Assembly: GCF_007644045.2 (NCBI RefSeq) | Contig: NZ_VMDW02000118.1 | Span: forward strand, 114,814-178,813 | DNA: 64,000 nucleotides | DNA from: Vogesella urethralis | Lineage (GTDB): Bacteria; Pseudomonadota; Gammaproteobacteria; Burkholderiales; Chromobacteriaceae | Reading direction: 5' to 3' | In this document: piece after piece, positions 32,998-43,322 of the stretch | Layout of the letters: each line of letters opens with the position of its first letter | How positions within the stretch are numbered: position 1 is the stretch's first letter | Translations under genes and position numbers: made by a program | The notes under the pieces: generated by a model | Database searches by the model: none | The model's input: only the letters and a program-made list of their open reading frames with translations | Told to the model about the DNA's origin: nothing

Positions 32998-34185
32998 TCA
33001 GGCGCGTGCCTGGCCTTGTTTTTCGTAGTCAAGGTGTGCCGCCAGGTCAGCCGATGCCACCGGACGGGCCAGGTAAAAGCCCTGCAGCTCCAGGTCCGGG
33101 TAGCGGCCTTGCAGGTAGGCCAGGTCGTGCGGGTTATCAATGCCCTCGGCCACCATCCGTAACTTGAGTTGACGACCGATCTGGATGATGCCATCCAGAA
33201 TGCTCTGCGTGCGGTGCGCCTGATGGATGCTCTTGATCAGCGTACGGTCCAGTTTCAGCTCGGTAATCGGCAAGTCTTTCAGCTGTTCCAGGTTGGTGTG
33301 GCCGGCGCCGAAATCGTCCAGCGACAGTTCGAAGCCGCGCATGCGTAGCCGCAGCAGCGCTGCCAGCGTATTGCCCAGGTTCTGGAAAGCCATGGTCTCG
33401 GTAATTTCCAGCACGATCTGTCGCGGCGCAATTTGCCGCTCTTCCACTTCCTTGATCAGCCAGTCGAAAAACTCGGTATCGTCCAGCAGGCCGCGAGACA
33501 GGTTGATCGACAGGCGCAGGTCGTGTGCCCACGGATTGCGGCTGAGCAGGTCCAGGCTGGTCTGCACGATGCGGCGGGTCAGCAGCACGATAAAGCCTTC
33601 GTGCTCCAGGCGGTCGATGAAGCTGGCCGGTCCCAGCAGGCCGTACGCCGGGTGCTGCCAACGCGCCAAGGCCTCTACTTGTACCGCCCGCTGATCGTGC
33701 TGGCTGTAAATAGGCTGGAAGTAGGCGCAAAACTGGTTATGGGCCAGGCCGGTAAAAATCTCGGAGAGCGGTATCGCGCGCTCGGCGGTGTTGTTGCCGT
33801 GCCGGTTCAGCAGTAGTTGCTGCACCTCCTGCAGGAAGTTTTCTACGTCAATCGGCTTGGCCAAGTAGGCGATATTGGAAAACCCCAACTCTTCCGCAGC
33901 CCGCATGCAATTGGCCAGCAGATCGGGTACGTGGCCGCTCAGCAGCAGCAGCGACGGCACATGGATATGGCGGGACAGCTCCTGGACCAGTTCAATGCCG
34001 TCCATGCCTGGCATGTTGATGTCGGTAATCACCAGGTCCAGGCGCTCCACCTTGCGCGCCAACTGTGCCGCCCAGCGGCCATCAGACGCTTCGTGTACCT
34101 CAACGTCCGGCAGGGTACGGCACAGTGCGGCCAGTGCTTCGCGCTGACTGGTACTGTCTTCGGCGATGAGGATGTGGCAAGGCAT
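32998..34185 (-). CDS. Response regulator with REC and EAL domains
   Basis: 395 residues. The receiver domain (1-125) has the phospho-acceptor in DLVITDINMPGMDG (about Asp 53) and the conserved Lys in LAKPID. The EAL domain (about 145-390) shows VEALARWQHP, LSINLS, LEITETMA, LDDFGAGH, KLDRTLI, AEGID and QGFYLARPV. It should be an active c-di-GMP phosphodiesterase controlled by phosphorylation. ATG 34185 follows AGGAGGGAG; the longer frame to 34422 lacks a family N-terminus. No cognate kinase is adjacent. Confidence 0.92.
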   Translation of the reverse strand: MPCHILIAEDSTSQREALAALCRTLPDVEVHEASDGRWAAQLARKVERLDLVITDINMPGMDGIELVQELSRHIHVPSLLLLSGHVPDLLANCMRAAEELGFSNIAYLAKPIDVENFLQEVQQLLLNRHGNNTAERAIPLSEIFTGLAHNQFCAYFQPIYSQHDQRAVQVEALARWQHPAYGLLGPASFIDRLEHEGFIVLLTRRIVQTSLDLLSRNPWAHDLRLSINLSRGLLDDTEFFDWLIKEVEERQIAPRQIVLEITETMAFQNLGNTLAALLRLRMRGFELSLDDFGAGHTNLEQLKDLPITELKLDRTLIKSIHQAHRTQSILDGIIQIGRQLKLRMVAEGIDNPHDLAYLQGRYPDLELQGFYLARPVASADLAAHLDYEKQGQARA

Positions 34186-34324
34186 TCCGGCTCCCTCCTG
34201 CGATAGTTCAATATAAGCATGTACCATAGAATCTTGCCAATATTCTATATGCATGCACTTGCAGTGGTCTCGGTATTGCACAGCTGTGGCACAATGCGCG
34301 CAGTTTCTTTCCAGGCCATGCCCG

Positions 34325-34867
34325 ATGAACAAAACCGCTATCCAACAAGCCATCACCGAGGCGCTAGCCTCGGGGCGCAGCAAGCAAGCCGTATACGATG
34401 AACTACAAGCCGTTGCGGCCAACCCTGGCCAGCTGGCCTATCTGCTGGCGGCCAGTATCAGCCCGGCCCGGCAGCAACAACTGCAGGCCAAAATGCACAC
34501 CCTGGTGGCGGTGATGCTGGGCTTCACCTTGCTGTCCCTGGGTATCGGCTACAGCGGCGGTACGCTAAGTGGCGGGCAGGGTGGCCTATGGATGGCGCTC
34601 TTCAGTGCGCTGGTGCCAGCGGCTTTTGCGCTGGGTTTTGCGCGCTGGCTGGCGGCGGCCTTCAACGTGTATATCCTGTACGCACTGATCCAGTTGCCGC
34701 AGCTGTTGTCGCAGCTGTCACAAGGAGGCTGGGCCGTTGTGCAACTGGTGATGACGCTGCTTACCTTGTTACTGACCTGGCATCTGCGTGGCCGGGCTTT
34801 TCCTGACTTCACGCCGATGGCCATGCCGCGTCGTAATGCTGAAGGCCAGTTTGTGTTCCGCGACTAA
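34325..34867 (+). CDS. Hypothetical membrane protein
   Basis: 180 residues. N-terminal ~50 are soluble and helical (AIQQAITEALASGRSKQAVYDEL); then four hydrophobic segments lie between about 58 and 155, followed by a short polar tail PMPRRNAEGQF-like. The family is not recognised. The start ATG 34325 is chosen because upstream codons overlap the divergent control region; no strong ribosome binding site is visible. Monocistronic, with a terminator at 34886. Confidence 0.75.
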   Translation: MNKTAIQQAITEALASGRSKQAVYDELQAVAANPGQLAYLLAASISPARQQQLQAKMHTLVAVMLGFTLLSLGIGYSGGTLSGGQGGLWMALFSALVPAAFALGFARWLAAAFNVYILYALIQLPQLLSQLSQGGWAVVQLVMTLLTLLLTWHLRGRAFPDFTPMAMPRRNAEGQFVFRD

Positions 34868-34885
34868 GGCTCAGTGTGCTTGCTC

Positions 34886-34926
34886 ACAGGCGGCGTAGTG
34901 CTCGGCGTTCGCCGCCTGTTTTATTT
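34886..34926 (+). terminator. Terminator after the 34325-34867 gene
   Basis: ACAGGCGGCG (34886-34895) pairs with CGCCGCCTGT (34910-34919), followed by TTTATTT. The tail overlaps the stop codon of the convergent prpF-like gene. Confidence 0.85.
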
Positions 34927-36054
34927 CGACCCAGCCTCACCAGTACACGGGACGTACAAGGTGCCTTGCATCAGCGGGCGGGCGTGGCGGGTCATGACTA
35001 CTTCGGCAATCTGCCAGCTGCGGCCTTGGCGCTGCACGATGGCTTCCAGTGTCTGGCTGCCGCCGGCGTGGGCAAAGGTGAGGGCTTGGCCGCGTACCGG
35101 GGCGCCGCACAGTTCGGCCACCAGCGTGTTGTTGATGGCGGCGGCCGCGGCCAGCGCGATGGCGCCGGTACCGGTGTAGGCGTGGTGAAGGCGGCCCATC
35201 GATACGATGCGGGCGGTCAGGGCACAGCCGGGCTGGCTGGCGGGGGACAGGAAGCTGATTTTGGGTGTGGCCGGGTGTTCGCGCTGGATGGTGTCGGCGT
35301 CCGGCCCCAGTTTCATCTTCACCGCGCCGGCGCAGCGCGCCCATTCCAGTTTTTGCTGCTGTTCGGCGTTGAGGGCGTGGCCGGTTTCGTCGCCGCGCAG
35401 GCCCAGGTCCGCCGCGCGCACGAATACGGTGGGGTTGCCGGCGTCGATCAGCGTGGCGTCCAGCGTGCTGCCGTCGGGCAGGGTAAGCGTGTCGCGCGGG
35501 CGGCCGGTGGGGAACAGCTTGCCGCTGGCGCCGCCGGCCGGATCGAGAAAGCGTAGCCGGATGGGGCCGGCCGAAAAGGCGATGCCGTCCAGCAGATAGT
35601 CGCCCCACCATACCGGGCGGCCATTTTGCATTTGCAGCTCGGCGATGATCTTTTTGCCGATATTGGCCTGCCAGATGTGGACCGCCACCGGGCCGTTGGC
35701 CGGTGCACCGGCGACTAGCTGCTGCATCAGCGCAAACACCGGTACGGCGGCGCTGAGGTTGCCGCAGTTGCCGGACCAATCCACCAGCGCGTCGGCGATG
35801 GCCACGTGGCCGAACAGGTAGTCCACGTGGCAGCCAGGTTGTTGCGAGGGGCCGATGATGACGATCTTGCTGGTGCTGGAAATGCCGGTGCCCAGGCCGT
35901 CCAGCTGGCCGCCGTACGGGTCGGGGCTGCCCAGCGCACGGATCATTAGCGCCTGCACGCGGGCCGGGTCATCGGGTAGCTGGTCGGCGCGGAAGAACAG
36001 GCCCTTGCTGGTGCCGCCACGCATCAGCGTGGCGGGGAGTGTGGTAAACGTCAT
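34921..36054 (-). CDS. PrpF/4-oxalomesaconate tautomerase family protein
   Basis: 377 residues, DUF453 diaminopimelate-epimerase-like fold. Diagnostic parts are [14 protein letters not shown] (about residues 8-21), [29 protein letters not shown] (about residue 93) and the second-half [11 protein letters not shown]. Family members isomerise methylaconitate (methylcitrate cycle) or tautomerise 4-oxalomesaconate (gallate catabolism). The usual partners (prpC, acnD) are not in the window, so the substrate is open. It is the last gene of the long minus-strand unit, overlapping cca by 4 bp. Confidence 0.88.
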   Translation of the reverse strand: MTFTTLPATLMRGGTSKGLFFRADQLPDDPARVQALMIRALGSPDPYGGQLDGLGTGISSTSKIVIIGPSQQPGCHVDYLFGHVAIADALVDWSGNCGNLSAAVPVFALMQQLVAGAPANGPVAVHIWQANIGKKIIAELQMQNGRPVWWGDYLLDGIAFSAGPIRLRFLDPAGGASGKLFPTGRPRDTLTLPDGSTLDATLIDAGNPTVFVRAADLGLRGDETGHALNAEQQQKLEWARCAGAVKMKLGPDADTIQREHPATPKISFLSPASQPGCALTARIVSMGRLHHAYTGTGAIALAAAAAINNTLVAELCGAPVRGQALTFAHAGGSQTLEAIVQRQGRSWQIAEVVMTRHARPLMQGTLYVPCTGEAGSK

Positions 36055-37277
36055 GCCGGGTGCGGGTAGGTTTTCTTGGCCTGGGCGATGGCGGCCACGC
36101 GGGCGGCGTCCACGGCCTGGGCGATGTTTTTCTTGTCGGGGCAGGCTTTGGCTACCGCGCCGGCGTCCACCGCCTGGGCGGCGGCCAGCATGGCGGCCAG
36201 GTAGTCGGCCTGCGGGTAATCGCACTGTTCGAAGTGCAGGCGGCCACGGGCGTCGGCCACGCAGGCGGCCAACAGCTGGGCAAAGCGCTCCGGCCGCCGC
36301 AACGCGTCGCAGTCGCGCAGCAGGCCCAGCACGGTGTCCGGGCGTAGCTGGAAGGCCGTGTGCACCTTGGTGTGGTACAGCGCGGTGATGCGAGCCAGGT
36401 CGCGGCATTCGGCGGGCACGCGCAGCCGTTCGCACAGCGCCAGCAGCGGGGCTTCGCCACGCGGTTCGTGGCCGATGTGGCGCGGCAGGATGTCGGCCGG
36501 GGTGCGCGCCTTGCCCAGGTCGTGCATCAGCGCGGCAAAACGCACCGGCAGCGGCTGGTTTTGGCTGGCGCTGTAGTCCAGCACCCGCATCACGTGGTCG
36601 CCGGTGTCGATTTCCGGGTGATAGTCGGCCCGTTGCGGCACGCCGAACAGCGCGTCCACTTCGGGCAGTAGCCGCGCCAGGGCGCCACAGTCACGCAAAG
36701 TCAGCAGCATGCGCGACGGGGTGTCGGTCATCAGGCCTTTGGCCAGTTCCTGCCACACGCGTTCGGCCACCAGCGCGTCCACCTCGCCGTTGGCCACCAT
36801 CTGCTGCATCAGCGTTTGCGTTTCCGGCGCCACGGCAAAGCCGAAACGGGCGGCAAAGCGCGCCAGGCGCAGGATGCGTACCGGGTCTTCTGCAAAGGCC
36901 GGGCTGACGTGGCGCAGCACGCCGGCCTGTACGTCGGCCACGCCGCCGTAGGGGTCGATCAGCGTGCCGTCGTCGTCCTGGGCGATGGCATTGATGGTGA
37001 GGTCGCGGCGGATCAGGTCCTCTTCCAGCGTGACGTCGGGCGCGGCGTGGAAGGTAAAGCCGTGGTAGCCGCGGCCAACCTTGCGCTCGGTACGCGCCAG
37101 CGCGTATTCCTCGTGCGTGTGCGGGTGCAGGAACACCGGGAAGTCCTTGCCTACCGGCTTGAAGCCGCGGGCCAGCATGGCGTCCGGCGTGGCGCCTACC
37201 ACCACCCAGTCACGGTCCTTCACCGGCAGGCCCAGCAGGCGGTCGCGCACGGCGCCGCCAACGATATAGCACTTCAT
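36051..37277 (-). CDS. cca: Multifunctional CCA-adding tRNA nucleotidyltransferase
   Basis: 408 residues. The N-terminal class II nucleotidyltransferase shows [13 protein letters not shown] and KDRDWVVVG (residues 3-28; the DxD pair), then [10 protein letters not shown] and [20 protein letters not shown]-terminal HD domain ([10 protein letters not shown], about residue 250) indicates the bacterial type with phosphohydrolase activity. It repairs or adds CCA at tRNA 3' ends. It starts one base inside the SDR stop (TGATG). Confidence 0.94.
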   Translation of the reverse strand: MKCYIVGGAVRDRLLGLPVKDRDWVVVGATPDAMLARGFKPVGKDFPVFLHPHTHEEYALARTERKVGRGYHGFTFHAAPDVTLEEDLIRRDLTINAIAQDDDGTLIDPYGGVADVQAGVLRHVSPAFAEDPVRILRLARFAARFGFAVAPETQTLMQQMVANGEVDALVAERVWQELAKGLMTDTPSRMLLTLRDCGALARLLPEVDALFGVPQRADYHPEIDTGDHVMRVLDYSASQNQPLPVRFAALMHDLGKARTPADILPRHIGHEPRGEAPLLALCERLRVPAECRDLARITALYHTKVHTAFQLRPDTVLGLLRDCDALRRPERFAQLLAACVADARGRLHFEQCDYPQADYLAAMLAAAQAVDAGAVAKACPDKKNIAQAVDAARVAAIAQAKKTYPHPA

Positions 37278-38215
37278 CAGCGGGCGGCCCTGGCGCGGTA
37301 GCGGTCCAGCGTCAGGTTGCTTTCCTGCTGGCCGAGGTAGAACGGTGCCACGGCTTCCAGCGCGGTGGGGGCAAAGCCTAGCAGCGCGGCGGGGAAGGGC
37401 TGGTCGCTGACGTTGTCCACGCGCAGCGAGCGCACGTTGTCGGCGCTGAGCAAGGCCGGGCCAGGCAGCAGGCCCAGCAGCGTGGCTTGCAGCATGGCGG
37501 CCCATTCCGGCAGGCCGACGATGGTACGCGGGTGGCCGGACAGGTTGGCCGCGTAGGCCACCAGCTGGCGCAGCGTGTAGACGCCGGGGCCGGCCAGGTC
37601 CAGCTTGCGGCCAACGGTGGCCGGGCGCGCCAGGCTGGCGGCGACGGCGCGGGCGACGTCGTCCACCCACACCGGGGCAAAGCGGGTACCGGCGCCGCCA
37701 ATCGGCAGAAAAGGCGCTGTTGTGGCCAGCTTGGCAAACATGTTGAGGAAGTTGTCGCCGGCGCCAAAGATCACCGACGGGCGCAGGATGGTGTAATCCA
37801 GGCCGCTGGCTTCGATCAGCCGTTCGGCCTTGCCCTTGGTTTGCTGGTAGTCGCTGGGGGCCTGCTCGCTGGCGCCCAGCGCGCTGATGTGCACCAGGCG
37901 GCGGATGCCGTTGGCGTGGCAGGCGGCCACGATTTTTTCCACCAGCTGCACGTGGGCGTGTTCGAAGGCAGCGCGGCTGCCATGCAGGATGCCGACCATG
38001 CTGATCACGGCGTCGTGGCCGGCCAGTAGCGCAGCCAGCTGCGCCGGGTCGTGCACGTTGCACTCGCGCAGCTCGGCGTGTGGCAGCGGGATCAGCGTGG
38101 CCTTGTGGCGCTCGCGATTGCGGGTGGCCAGCGTCAGTGCATGGCCGTCACGGGTGAGGTGTTCTGCAATGTGGCTGCCGACGAAACCGGCGCCGCCGAT
38201 GATGGCGATTTTCAT
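37277..38215 (-). CDS. NAD(P)-binding SDR protein, complex I NDUFA9-like subfamily
   Basis: 312 residues. Rossmann motif [16 protein letters not shown] (residues 5-20), [17 protein letters not shown] (about residues 123-139; the position of the YxxxK site), then [15 protein letters not shown] and a C-terminal extension. It is an atypical extended SDR of the YfcH/NDUFA9 class; the enzymatic role is unknown. It sits between slt and cca in a conserved beta-proteobacterial neighbourhood. It is 58 bp after slt and overlaps cca by one base. Confidence 0.87.
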   Translation of the reverse strand: MKIAIIGGAGFVGSHIAEHLTRDGHALTLATRNRERHKATLIPLPHAELRECNVHDPAQLAALLAGHDAVISMVGILHGSRAAFEHAHVQLVEKIVAACHANGIRRLVHISALGASEQAPSDYQQTKGKAERLIEASGLDYTILRPSVIFGAGDNFLNMFAKLATTAPFLPIGGAGTRFAPVWVDDVARAVAASLARPATVGRKLDLAGPGVYTLRQLVAYAANLSGHPRTIVGLPEWAAMLQATLLGLLPGPALLSADNVRSLRVDNVSDQPFPAALLGFAPTALEAVAPFYLGQQESNLTLDRYRARAAR

Positions 38216-38273
38216 TGTTCACTCCCAGGTAGTTCGGGCCGCTGCGTGGCAGCGGCGGTCATGCTGTAGCGGG

Positions 38274-40109
38274 TTAGCGCGGCGGAATGACGCCCAGCCG
38301 GCCTTTCAGCGTGGCGCTGCCCTGGCGGAAGGCTCCGGCGTAGTACACCGCGTTGGCCATCACCTTTTGCACGTAGTCGCGCGTTTCGGTAAAGGGGATG
38401 GTTTCGGTGTAGATGGCGCCTTCCAGCGGGCGGCTGGCTTGCCAGCCTCGTGCGCGGCCTGGCCCCGCATTATAGGCGGCGGTCGCCAGCACCGGCTGCC
38501 CTTGCAGGGTGTCCAGCACGTGGCGCAGGTACCAGGTGCCCAGCCGGATGTTGTCGTTGATGTCGTTGATCTGGTAGCCCGGCAGGCCTATCTTGCCGGC
38601 TACCCACTTGGCGGTGGCCGGCATCAGCTGCATCAGGCCGCTGGCGCCGACGCCGGAGCGCGCCACGTTCAGGAAGCGGCTTTCCTGGCGGATCAGGCCG
38701 TACACCCAGGCCTCGTCGATGTCCAGTTGCTGGGCGTAGCTGCGGGTAATGTCGCGGTAGGGGGCCAGGTAACGCAGGCTGAAATCGTGGCTGTCGCGGG
38801 TGCGTTCGGCGGCGTGGATGGCCATGTCGTACAGATTACGCTGGCGGGCGAGGTCGGCGGCGGCCAGCAGCTGCAGGTCGCTGCGCTCGCGCAGGGCCCA
38901 GCGCCATACGCGGCGGCCTTCTTCACGCCATTCGGCACGGTTGCTGCGCTCGGCCAGGTCGAACAGGGCCATGGCCTGGGCAATGCCGGGGTCGGCGGCT
39001 ACGGCGCGGCTGGTGGCGTCATCCACCACGATCTTGGCCGGCGGTGCTTCCAGGGTGACGCCCAGCTCTTCCTTGGCCAGCAGGCCGTAGTAGCTGTGTT
39101 CGAAACTGGTCTTGACGAAGACCGGCATGGCTTCCGGCACGCGGCCCAGCGCTTTCACGGCGCGGGCGCGCCAGTATTGCCAGGCCGGTTTGGCGGCCAG
39201 CTCGGCCGGCATGGCGTTGGCGATCTGCTCCACGCGGGCCCAGTCTTCCTGGCGCAGGGCGGCGCGCAGCCACCATTCCCATTGCTCGTCGTTCAGTTGC
39301 GCCGGGTCGGCCTGGCTGTAGGCGTCCAGTGCGGTGGCCATGTCCAGGCGGCGGGCCGCCAGCAGGCCCAGCTGGCCGTAGACAAAGCCACGCTGCGCCT
39401 TGTTCAGCTGGCTGTTGCCGGCCAGTTGCGCCAGTGCGCCGCCCAGGTCGCTTTTGCCGCGCGTTACCAGCGCCTGCGCCTGCTGTTCGGCGCTGCCGGG
39501 GCGGAAGAAGCTGTCTTCCAGGTTGGCCGCAGCTGCCAGGCGGCGGGCAGTGGTGACAAAGTTGCCGGCGATCAGCAGGCGCAGGCGGGCCTGGGTTTGC
39601 GCGCCATCCAGCAGACCACGGCTGGCCTGGGCGTCGATCAGGCGGTTGCAGCCATCGGCCAGGTTGCCGGCCAGGTAGCTGCGGTCGGGTTTGAGGCTTT
39701 GCTGGTTTTGCAGCGTGGCCAGGCTGACGAAGCAGGCGGTTTCGGCGTCGCGGGCGTTATCGGCCAGTACCGGCGCGGTTTTCAGCAGCTCGTCCCACTG
39801 CCCACGGCGGCCCATGTCTTCCAGCAGTTCGTTGAGGGTGCGTTCCACCAGATAGCCGCTGCGGTAGCGGTTGACGAACTGGCGCGCGGGGTTGCTGTCG
39901 CCGGCTTCCAGCGCTTTCAGGCTAAGCCAGTAGGCCGGGTAGGCGTCCAGTGGGCCTTTGTCGGCCTGGCCGGCCAGCGCGTACAGCGCGTTGGTATCGC
40001 CCTTGCGGTAAGCGTCGCGGGCGTCGAATAGCTGGCTGTCGCTCAGCGCGTGGCTCAGCAGCGGTATCAGGGCGAAACCCAGCAGGGAGAGTCGTTTTTG
40101 CATGGTCAT
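38274..40109 (-). CDS. slt: Soluble lytic murein transglycosylase
   Basis: 611 residues with a signal peptide (MTMQKRLSLLGFALIPLLSHA). A long alpha-superhelical U domain (about 25-440) precedes the lysozyme-like catalytic domain, where the glutamate lies in IRQESRFLNVARSGVGASG and is followed by LMQLMPATAKWVA and TAAYNAGPGRARGW. It cleaves peptidoglycan glycan strands to 1,6-anhydro products. ATG 40109 overlaps the trkH stop by 4 bp; Met at 40103 is an alternative. Confidence 0.93.
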   Translation of the reverse strand: MTMQKRLSLLGFALIPLLSHALSDSQLFDARDAYRKGDTNALYALAGQADKGPLDAYPAYWLSLKALEAGDSNPARQFVNRYRSGYLVERTLNELLEDMGRRGQWDELLKTAPVLADNARDAETACFVSLATLQNQQSLKPDRSYLAGNLADGCNRLIDAQASRGLLDGAQTQARLRLLIAGNFVTTARRLAAAANLEDSFFRPGSAEQQAQALVTRGKSDLGGALAQLAGNSQLNKAQRGFVYGQLGLLAARRLDMATALDAYSQADPAQLNDEQWEWWLRAALRQEDWARVEQIANAMPAELAAKPAWQYWRARAVKALGRVPEAMPVFVKTSFEHSYYGLLAKEELGVTLEAPPAKIVVDDATSRAVAADPGIAQAMALFDLAERSNRAEWREEGRRVWRWALRERSDLQLLAAADLARQRNLYDMAIHAAERTRDSHDFSLRYLAPYRDITRSYAQQLDIDEAWVYGLIRQESRFLNVARSGVGASGLMQLMPATAKWVAGKIGLPGYQINDINDNIRLGTWYLRHVLDTLQGQPVLATAAYNAGPGRARGWQASRPLEGAIYTETIPFTETRDYVQKVMANAVYYAGAFRQGSATLKGRLGVIPPR

Positions 40110-41560
40110 TTTCGCCAGAAAGCAGGGGTAAACAGGATCAGGATGGAAAAAATCTCCAGCCGGCCCAGCAGCATGGCAAAGCTGCAGACCCAGGTCTGGA
40201 AGTCGTTGAGCGCGGCGTAGTTGCCGGCCGGCCCCACCTGGCCCAGCCCCGGGCCCACATTGTTGATGCAGGCCAGGATGGCGGTAAAGGCGGTGAGGAA
40301 GTCCAGCCCACTGCCGATCAGCACGAAGCTCAGCAGCACCACGCTCATGAAATACACAAAGATGAAGCCCAGCACCGAAAACGCAATGCGATCGGGTATG
40401 GAGCGGCCACCGATGACCAGCGGCAGGACCGCGCGCGGGTGCAACAGGTTCCCCATTTCGCGCAGGCTTTGCCGTGTCAGCACCAGGGTGCGGATCATCT
40501 TGATGCCGCCGCCACAGGAGCCGGAGCTGACGGTAATGCACGACAGGAACAGCATCCACAGCGGCACCAGGATCGGCCATTGCGCGTAGTCGACGCTGGC
40601 GTAGCCGGTGTCGGTGGCCACCGATACCAGGTTGAACGCCACGTGCCGCAAGGCGGTGGTAAAGTCGTACACGCCTTGCCACCACAGGTAGAGGCTGGTC
40701 AGCAATACACTGGCGGCCAACAGCCCCAGCACATAGCGCGCCTCGATATCGTGCCAGTAGCTGCGCAGCGACTTGCGCTGCCAGGCGGTGAAGTGGGTGG
40801 CGAAGTTAAGCGCCCCCAGCAGCATGAACACGATCAGGATGGCCTCGATCAGCAGCGAGTCGAAATAGCCGACGCTCTGGTCATAAGTGGAAAACCCGCC
40901 CAGCGCCACCGCAGTAAAGGCGTGGCACAGTGCGTCCAGCGGCGTCATGCCGGCCAGGTACAGGCAGACAAAGCAGATCACCGTCAGCGCGCTGTACATA
41001 TACCACAGGTTCTTGGCGGTCTGGCCGATGCGCGGTGCCAGCTTGGTTTCTTTCATCGGGCCGGGGATCTCGGCCTTGTACAGCTGCATGCCGCCAATAC
41101 CCAGCATCGGCAGTACAGCCACCGCCAGCACGATGATGCCCATGCCGCCCAGCCAGCTGAGGAAGTGGCGCCAGAAGTTCATCGCCGGCGCCAGCTGCTC
41201 CAGCCCTTGCAGCGTGGTGGCGCCGGTCGTGGTCAGCGCCGACATCGCCTCGAAGAAGGCGTCGGTAACGCTGAGCTTGGGCAGGTACAGCCACAGCGGC
41301 ACCGCTGACATGGCGGTAAAGCCCAGCCACAGCAGGGTAACCAGGATGAAGCCGTCGCGCGGCTTCAGCTCGCGCTCGAAACGGCGGGTGGCCAGCCAGC
41401 TGCTGCTGCCGATCAGCAAGCCGGCGCCGGCAGAATGCAGGAAGTGGCGCCAGGTGCCGTCCTGGAAATACCAGGACACGGCACACGGCACCAGGAACAT
41501 CACCGCCGACAGCAGGATGAGCTTGGACAGCACATGGATAATGGGCAGCAGCTTGCTCAT
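40106..41560 (-). CDS. trkH: Trk potassium uptake system membrane protein
   Basis: 484 residues, four repeated M1-P-M2 units. Selectivity-filter loops include TTTGATTLQGLEQL, FTAVALGGFSTYDQSVGYF, ATDTGYASVDYAQWPI and ACINNVGPGLGQVGPAGNY, each with the conserved Gly. It forms the K+ channel-like transporter gated by TrkA. It is separated from trkA by a VOC gene, overlapping both neighbours by 4 bp. Confidence 0.93.
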   Translation of the reverse strand: MSKLLPIIHVLSKLILLSAVMFLVPCAVSWYFQDGTWRHFLHSAGAGLLIGSSSWLATRRFERELKPRDGFILVTLLWLGFTAMSAVPLWLYLPKLSVTDAFFEAMSALTTTGATTLQGLEQLAPAMNFWRHFLSWLGGMGIIVLAVAVLPMLGIGGMQLYKAEIPGPMKETKLAPRIGQTAKNLWYMYSALTVICFVCLYLAGMTPLDALCHAFTAVALGGFSTYDQSVGYFDSLLIEAILIVFMLLGALNFATHFTAWQRKSLRSYWHDIEARYVLGLLAASVLLTSLYLWWQGVYDFTTALRHVAFNLVSVATDTGYASVDYAQWPILVPLWMLFLSCITVSSGSCGGGIKMIRTLVLTRQSLREMGNLLHPRAVLPLVIGGRSIPDRIAFSVLGFIFVYFMSVVLLSFVLIGSGLDFLTAFTAILACINNVGPGLGQVGPAGNYAALNDFQTWVCSFAMLLGRLEIFSILILFTPAFWRK

Positions 41561-41949
41561 GCTGGCACTTCGTACAGCTCGATCGGCAGGCCGTCGGGGT
41601 CGGCCAGGAAGGTGAAGCGCCGCTCGGTGTACTCGTCTACCCGTACCGGTTCACAGGCTACGCCGCACTGCGCCAGGCGCAGGATGTCGGCGTCCAGGTC
41701 GGTGGTGGCCAGTGCCAGGTGGCGCAGGCCGCAGGCTTCGGGGCGGCTGGGGCGGGCCGGCGGGTTGGGGAAGCTGAACAGCTCGATCTGGCAGCCGTCC
41801 GGCAGCGCCAGGTTCAGCTTCCACGAGTCGCGCGCCTCGCGATAGTGCTCCGACACCAGCGTGAGGCCCAGCGTGTTCAGGTAAAAATCGCGCGAGCGCG
41901 CGTAGTCGGCCGCAATGATGGCCACGTGGTGAATGCCGCGAATGCTCAT
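41557..41949 (-). CDS. VOC-superfamily protein (glyoxalase/YaeR-like) between trkA and trkH
   Basis: 130 residues, vicinal-oxygen-chelate fold. The first metal ligand is in IRGIHHVAIIAADY (His 7 or 8), the central ones in CGLRHLALATTDL and the last Glu in LPIELYEVP. It resembles YaeR/GloA2-like proteins, possibly acting on a small oxygenated substrate such as a glutathione adduct. The position inside the trk operon is notable: 2 bp after trkA and 4 bp into trkH. Because the Kef/Trk systems respond to electrophile stress in other bacteria, a detoxification link is conceivable, but this is inference. Confidence 0.87.
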   Translation of the reverse strand: MSIRGIHHVAIIAADYARSRDFYLNTLGLTLVSEHYREARDSWKLNLALPDGCQIELFSFPNPPARPSRPEACGLRHLALATTDLDADILRLAQCGVACEPVRVDEYTERRFTFLADPDGLPIELYEVPA

Positions 41950-41951
41950 GC

Positions 41952-43322
41952 TCAGAAGAATCCCAGTTTGACTTGCGTGAGTTTTTCGATCTGCCGCACG
42001 CGGTGACGGCCGTGCACAAAGATGATCAGGTGGTCTTCGGCCTGCAGCACGGTATCGTGGTGCGCCATCAGTACCTGGCCGTCGCGCAGGATGGCGCAGA
42101 TATTGCAGCCGCGCGGCAGCTCCAGCGCGTCAATGCGGCGGCCAACCAGGCGCGAGTTGTGCGCGTCGCCGTGGATGATCACCTCCAGCACCTCGGCGCG
42201 GCCGCGGCGTACCGGGTGTGCCGCCACCACGTCGCCACGGCGCAGGTGGGCCAAGATGGAACCGATGGTGGACAGGTAGGGCGAGATGACGATGTCGATG
42301 CGGTTGCCTTCCAGCAGGTCCACGTAGCTGGCGCGGTTGACCAGCGCGATGACGCGGCGGGCGCCCATGCGCTTGGCCAGCAGCGTGGACATCAGGTTGT
42401 CTTCGTCGTCGTTGGTCAGCGCGCAGAAAGCGTCCATTTCATCGACGTTTTCTTCTTCCAGCAGCGCCTCGTCGGTGGCTTCTCCGTGCAGCACCAGCAC
42501 GCCCGGCAGGTTTTCCGCCAGCCAGCGCGCGCGCTCGGCGCGGTACTCGACAATCTTCACCTCGTAATCGTCTGCCAGTTGCCGCGCCAGCCGGTAGCCG
42601 ATATTGCCACCGCCGGCGATCATCACCCGTTTCACGGCTTTTTCGCTGGGGCGCAGCTCGGCCAGCATGGTGGGAATGTCGGCGCGGGCGGCCACAAAAA
42701 ACACCTCGTCGCCTTCCTGGATGACGGTGCCGCCATCGGGCTGCACCAGGCGGTCGTCGCGGTAGATGGCGCAGATGCGGCAGTCGGTATCCGGCATGTC
42801 TTCGCGCAGTTGGCGCAGTGGTTTGCCCAGCAGCTTGCCGCCTTGCTGCGCGCGCGACACCACCAGCTGGGCGCGGCCCTCGGCAAAGTCGATTACCTGC
42901 AGCGCACGCGGGTATTGCAGCAGCCGTTTCAGGTTCTGGGTAACGATCTGCTCCGGGCAGATGGCGTGCTCTACCCCGAACTGCTCCAGCACCGGCAGCT
43001 CGCCGTCCACGTAGTCGGTAGCGCGGATGCGGGCAATGCGGGTGGGGATGTTGAAATGGCGCTGCGCCAGCGCACAGGCCAGCAGGTTGGTTTCGTCGCT
43101 GCGGGTCAGCGCCAGCAGCATTTCGGCCTCGTCGGCGCCGGCGTGGCGCAGCACGCCGGGCAGGGCGGCGTTGCCGGCGACGGTGCGGATGTCCAGCCGG
43201 TCTTGCAGCACCTTCAGCAGGTTCGGGTCCTGGTCGACCACGGTAATGTCGTTGCCTTCGTCTACCAGGTTTTCGGCGACGCTGGCGCCTACCTGGCCGC
43301 CGCCCAGTATCAGTATCTTCAT
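41952..43322 (-). CDS. trkA: Trk system potassium uptake protein TrkA
   Basis: 456 residues with duplicated RCK modules: NAD-binding MKILILGGGQVGASVAENL at the N-terminus and MIAGGGNIGYRLARQLAD at about residue 234, each followed by a TrkA_C ligand domain (the last with RGCNICAILRDGQVLMAH). It binds nucleotides and gates TrkH from the cytoplasm. It is the first gene of the trkA-VOC-trkH-slt-SDR-cca-prpF unit. Confidence 0.94.
   Translation of the reverse strand: MKILILGGGQVGASVAENLVDEGNDITVVDQDPNLLKVLQDRLDIRTVAGNAALPGVLRHAGADEAEMLLALTRSDETNLLACALAQRHFNIPTRIARIRATDYVDGELPVLEQFGVEHAICPEQIVTQNLKRLLQYPRALQVIDFAEGRAQLVVSRAQQGGKLLGKPLRQLREDMPDTDCRICAIYRDDRLVQPDGGTVIQEGDEVFFVAARADIPTMLAELRPSEKAVKRVMIAGGGNIGYRLARQLADDYEVKIVEYRAERARWLAENLPGVLVLHGEATDEALLEEENVDEMDAFCALTNDDEDNLMSTLLAKRMGARRVIALVNRASYVDLLEGNRIDIVISPYLSTIGSILAHLRRGDVVAAHPVRRGRAEVLEVIIHGDAHNSRLVGRRIDALELPRGCNICAILRDGQVLMAHHDTVLQAEDHLIIFVHGRHRVRQIEKLTQVKLGFF

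Noticed and set aside
37887..40031. 714-codon plus-strand frame opposite slt and the SDR gene
   Set aside because: It is antisense to two well-supported genes, has no family resemblance and consists of GC-driven composition; a shadow frame.
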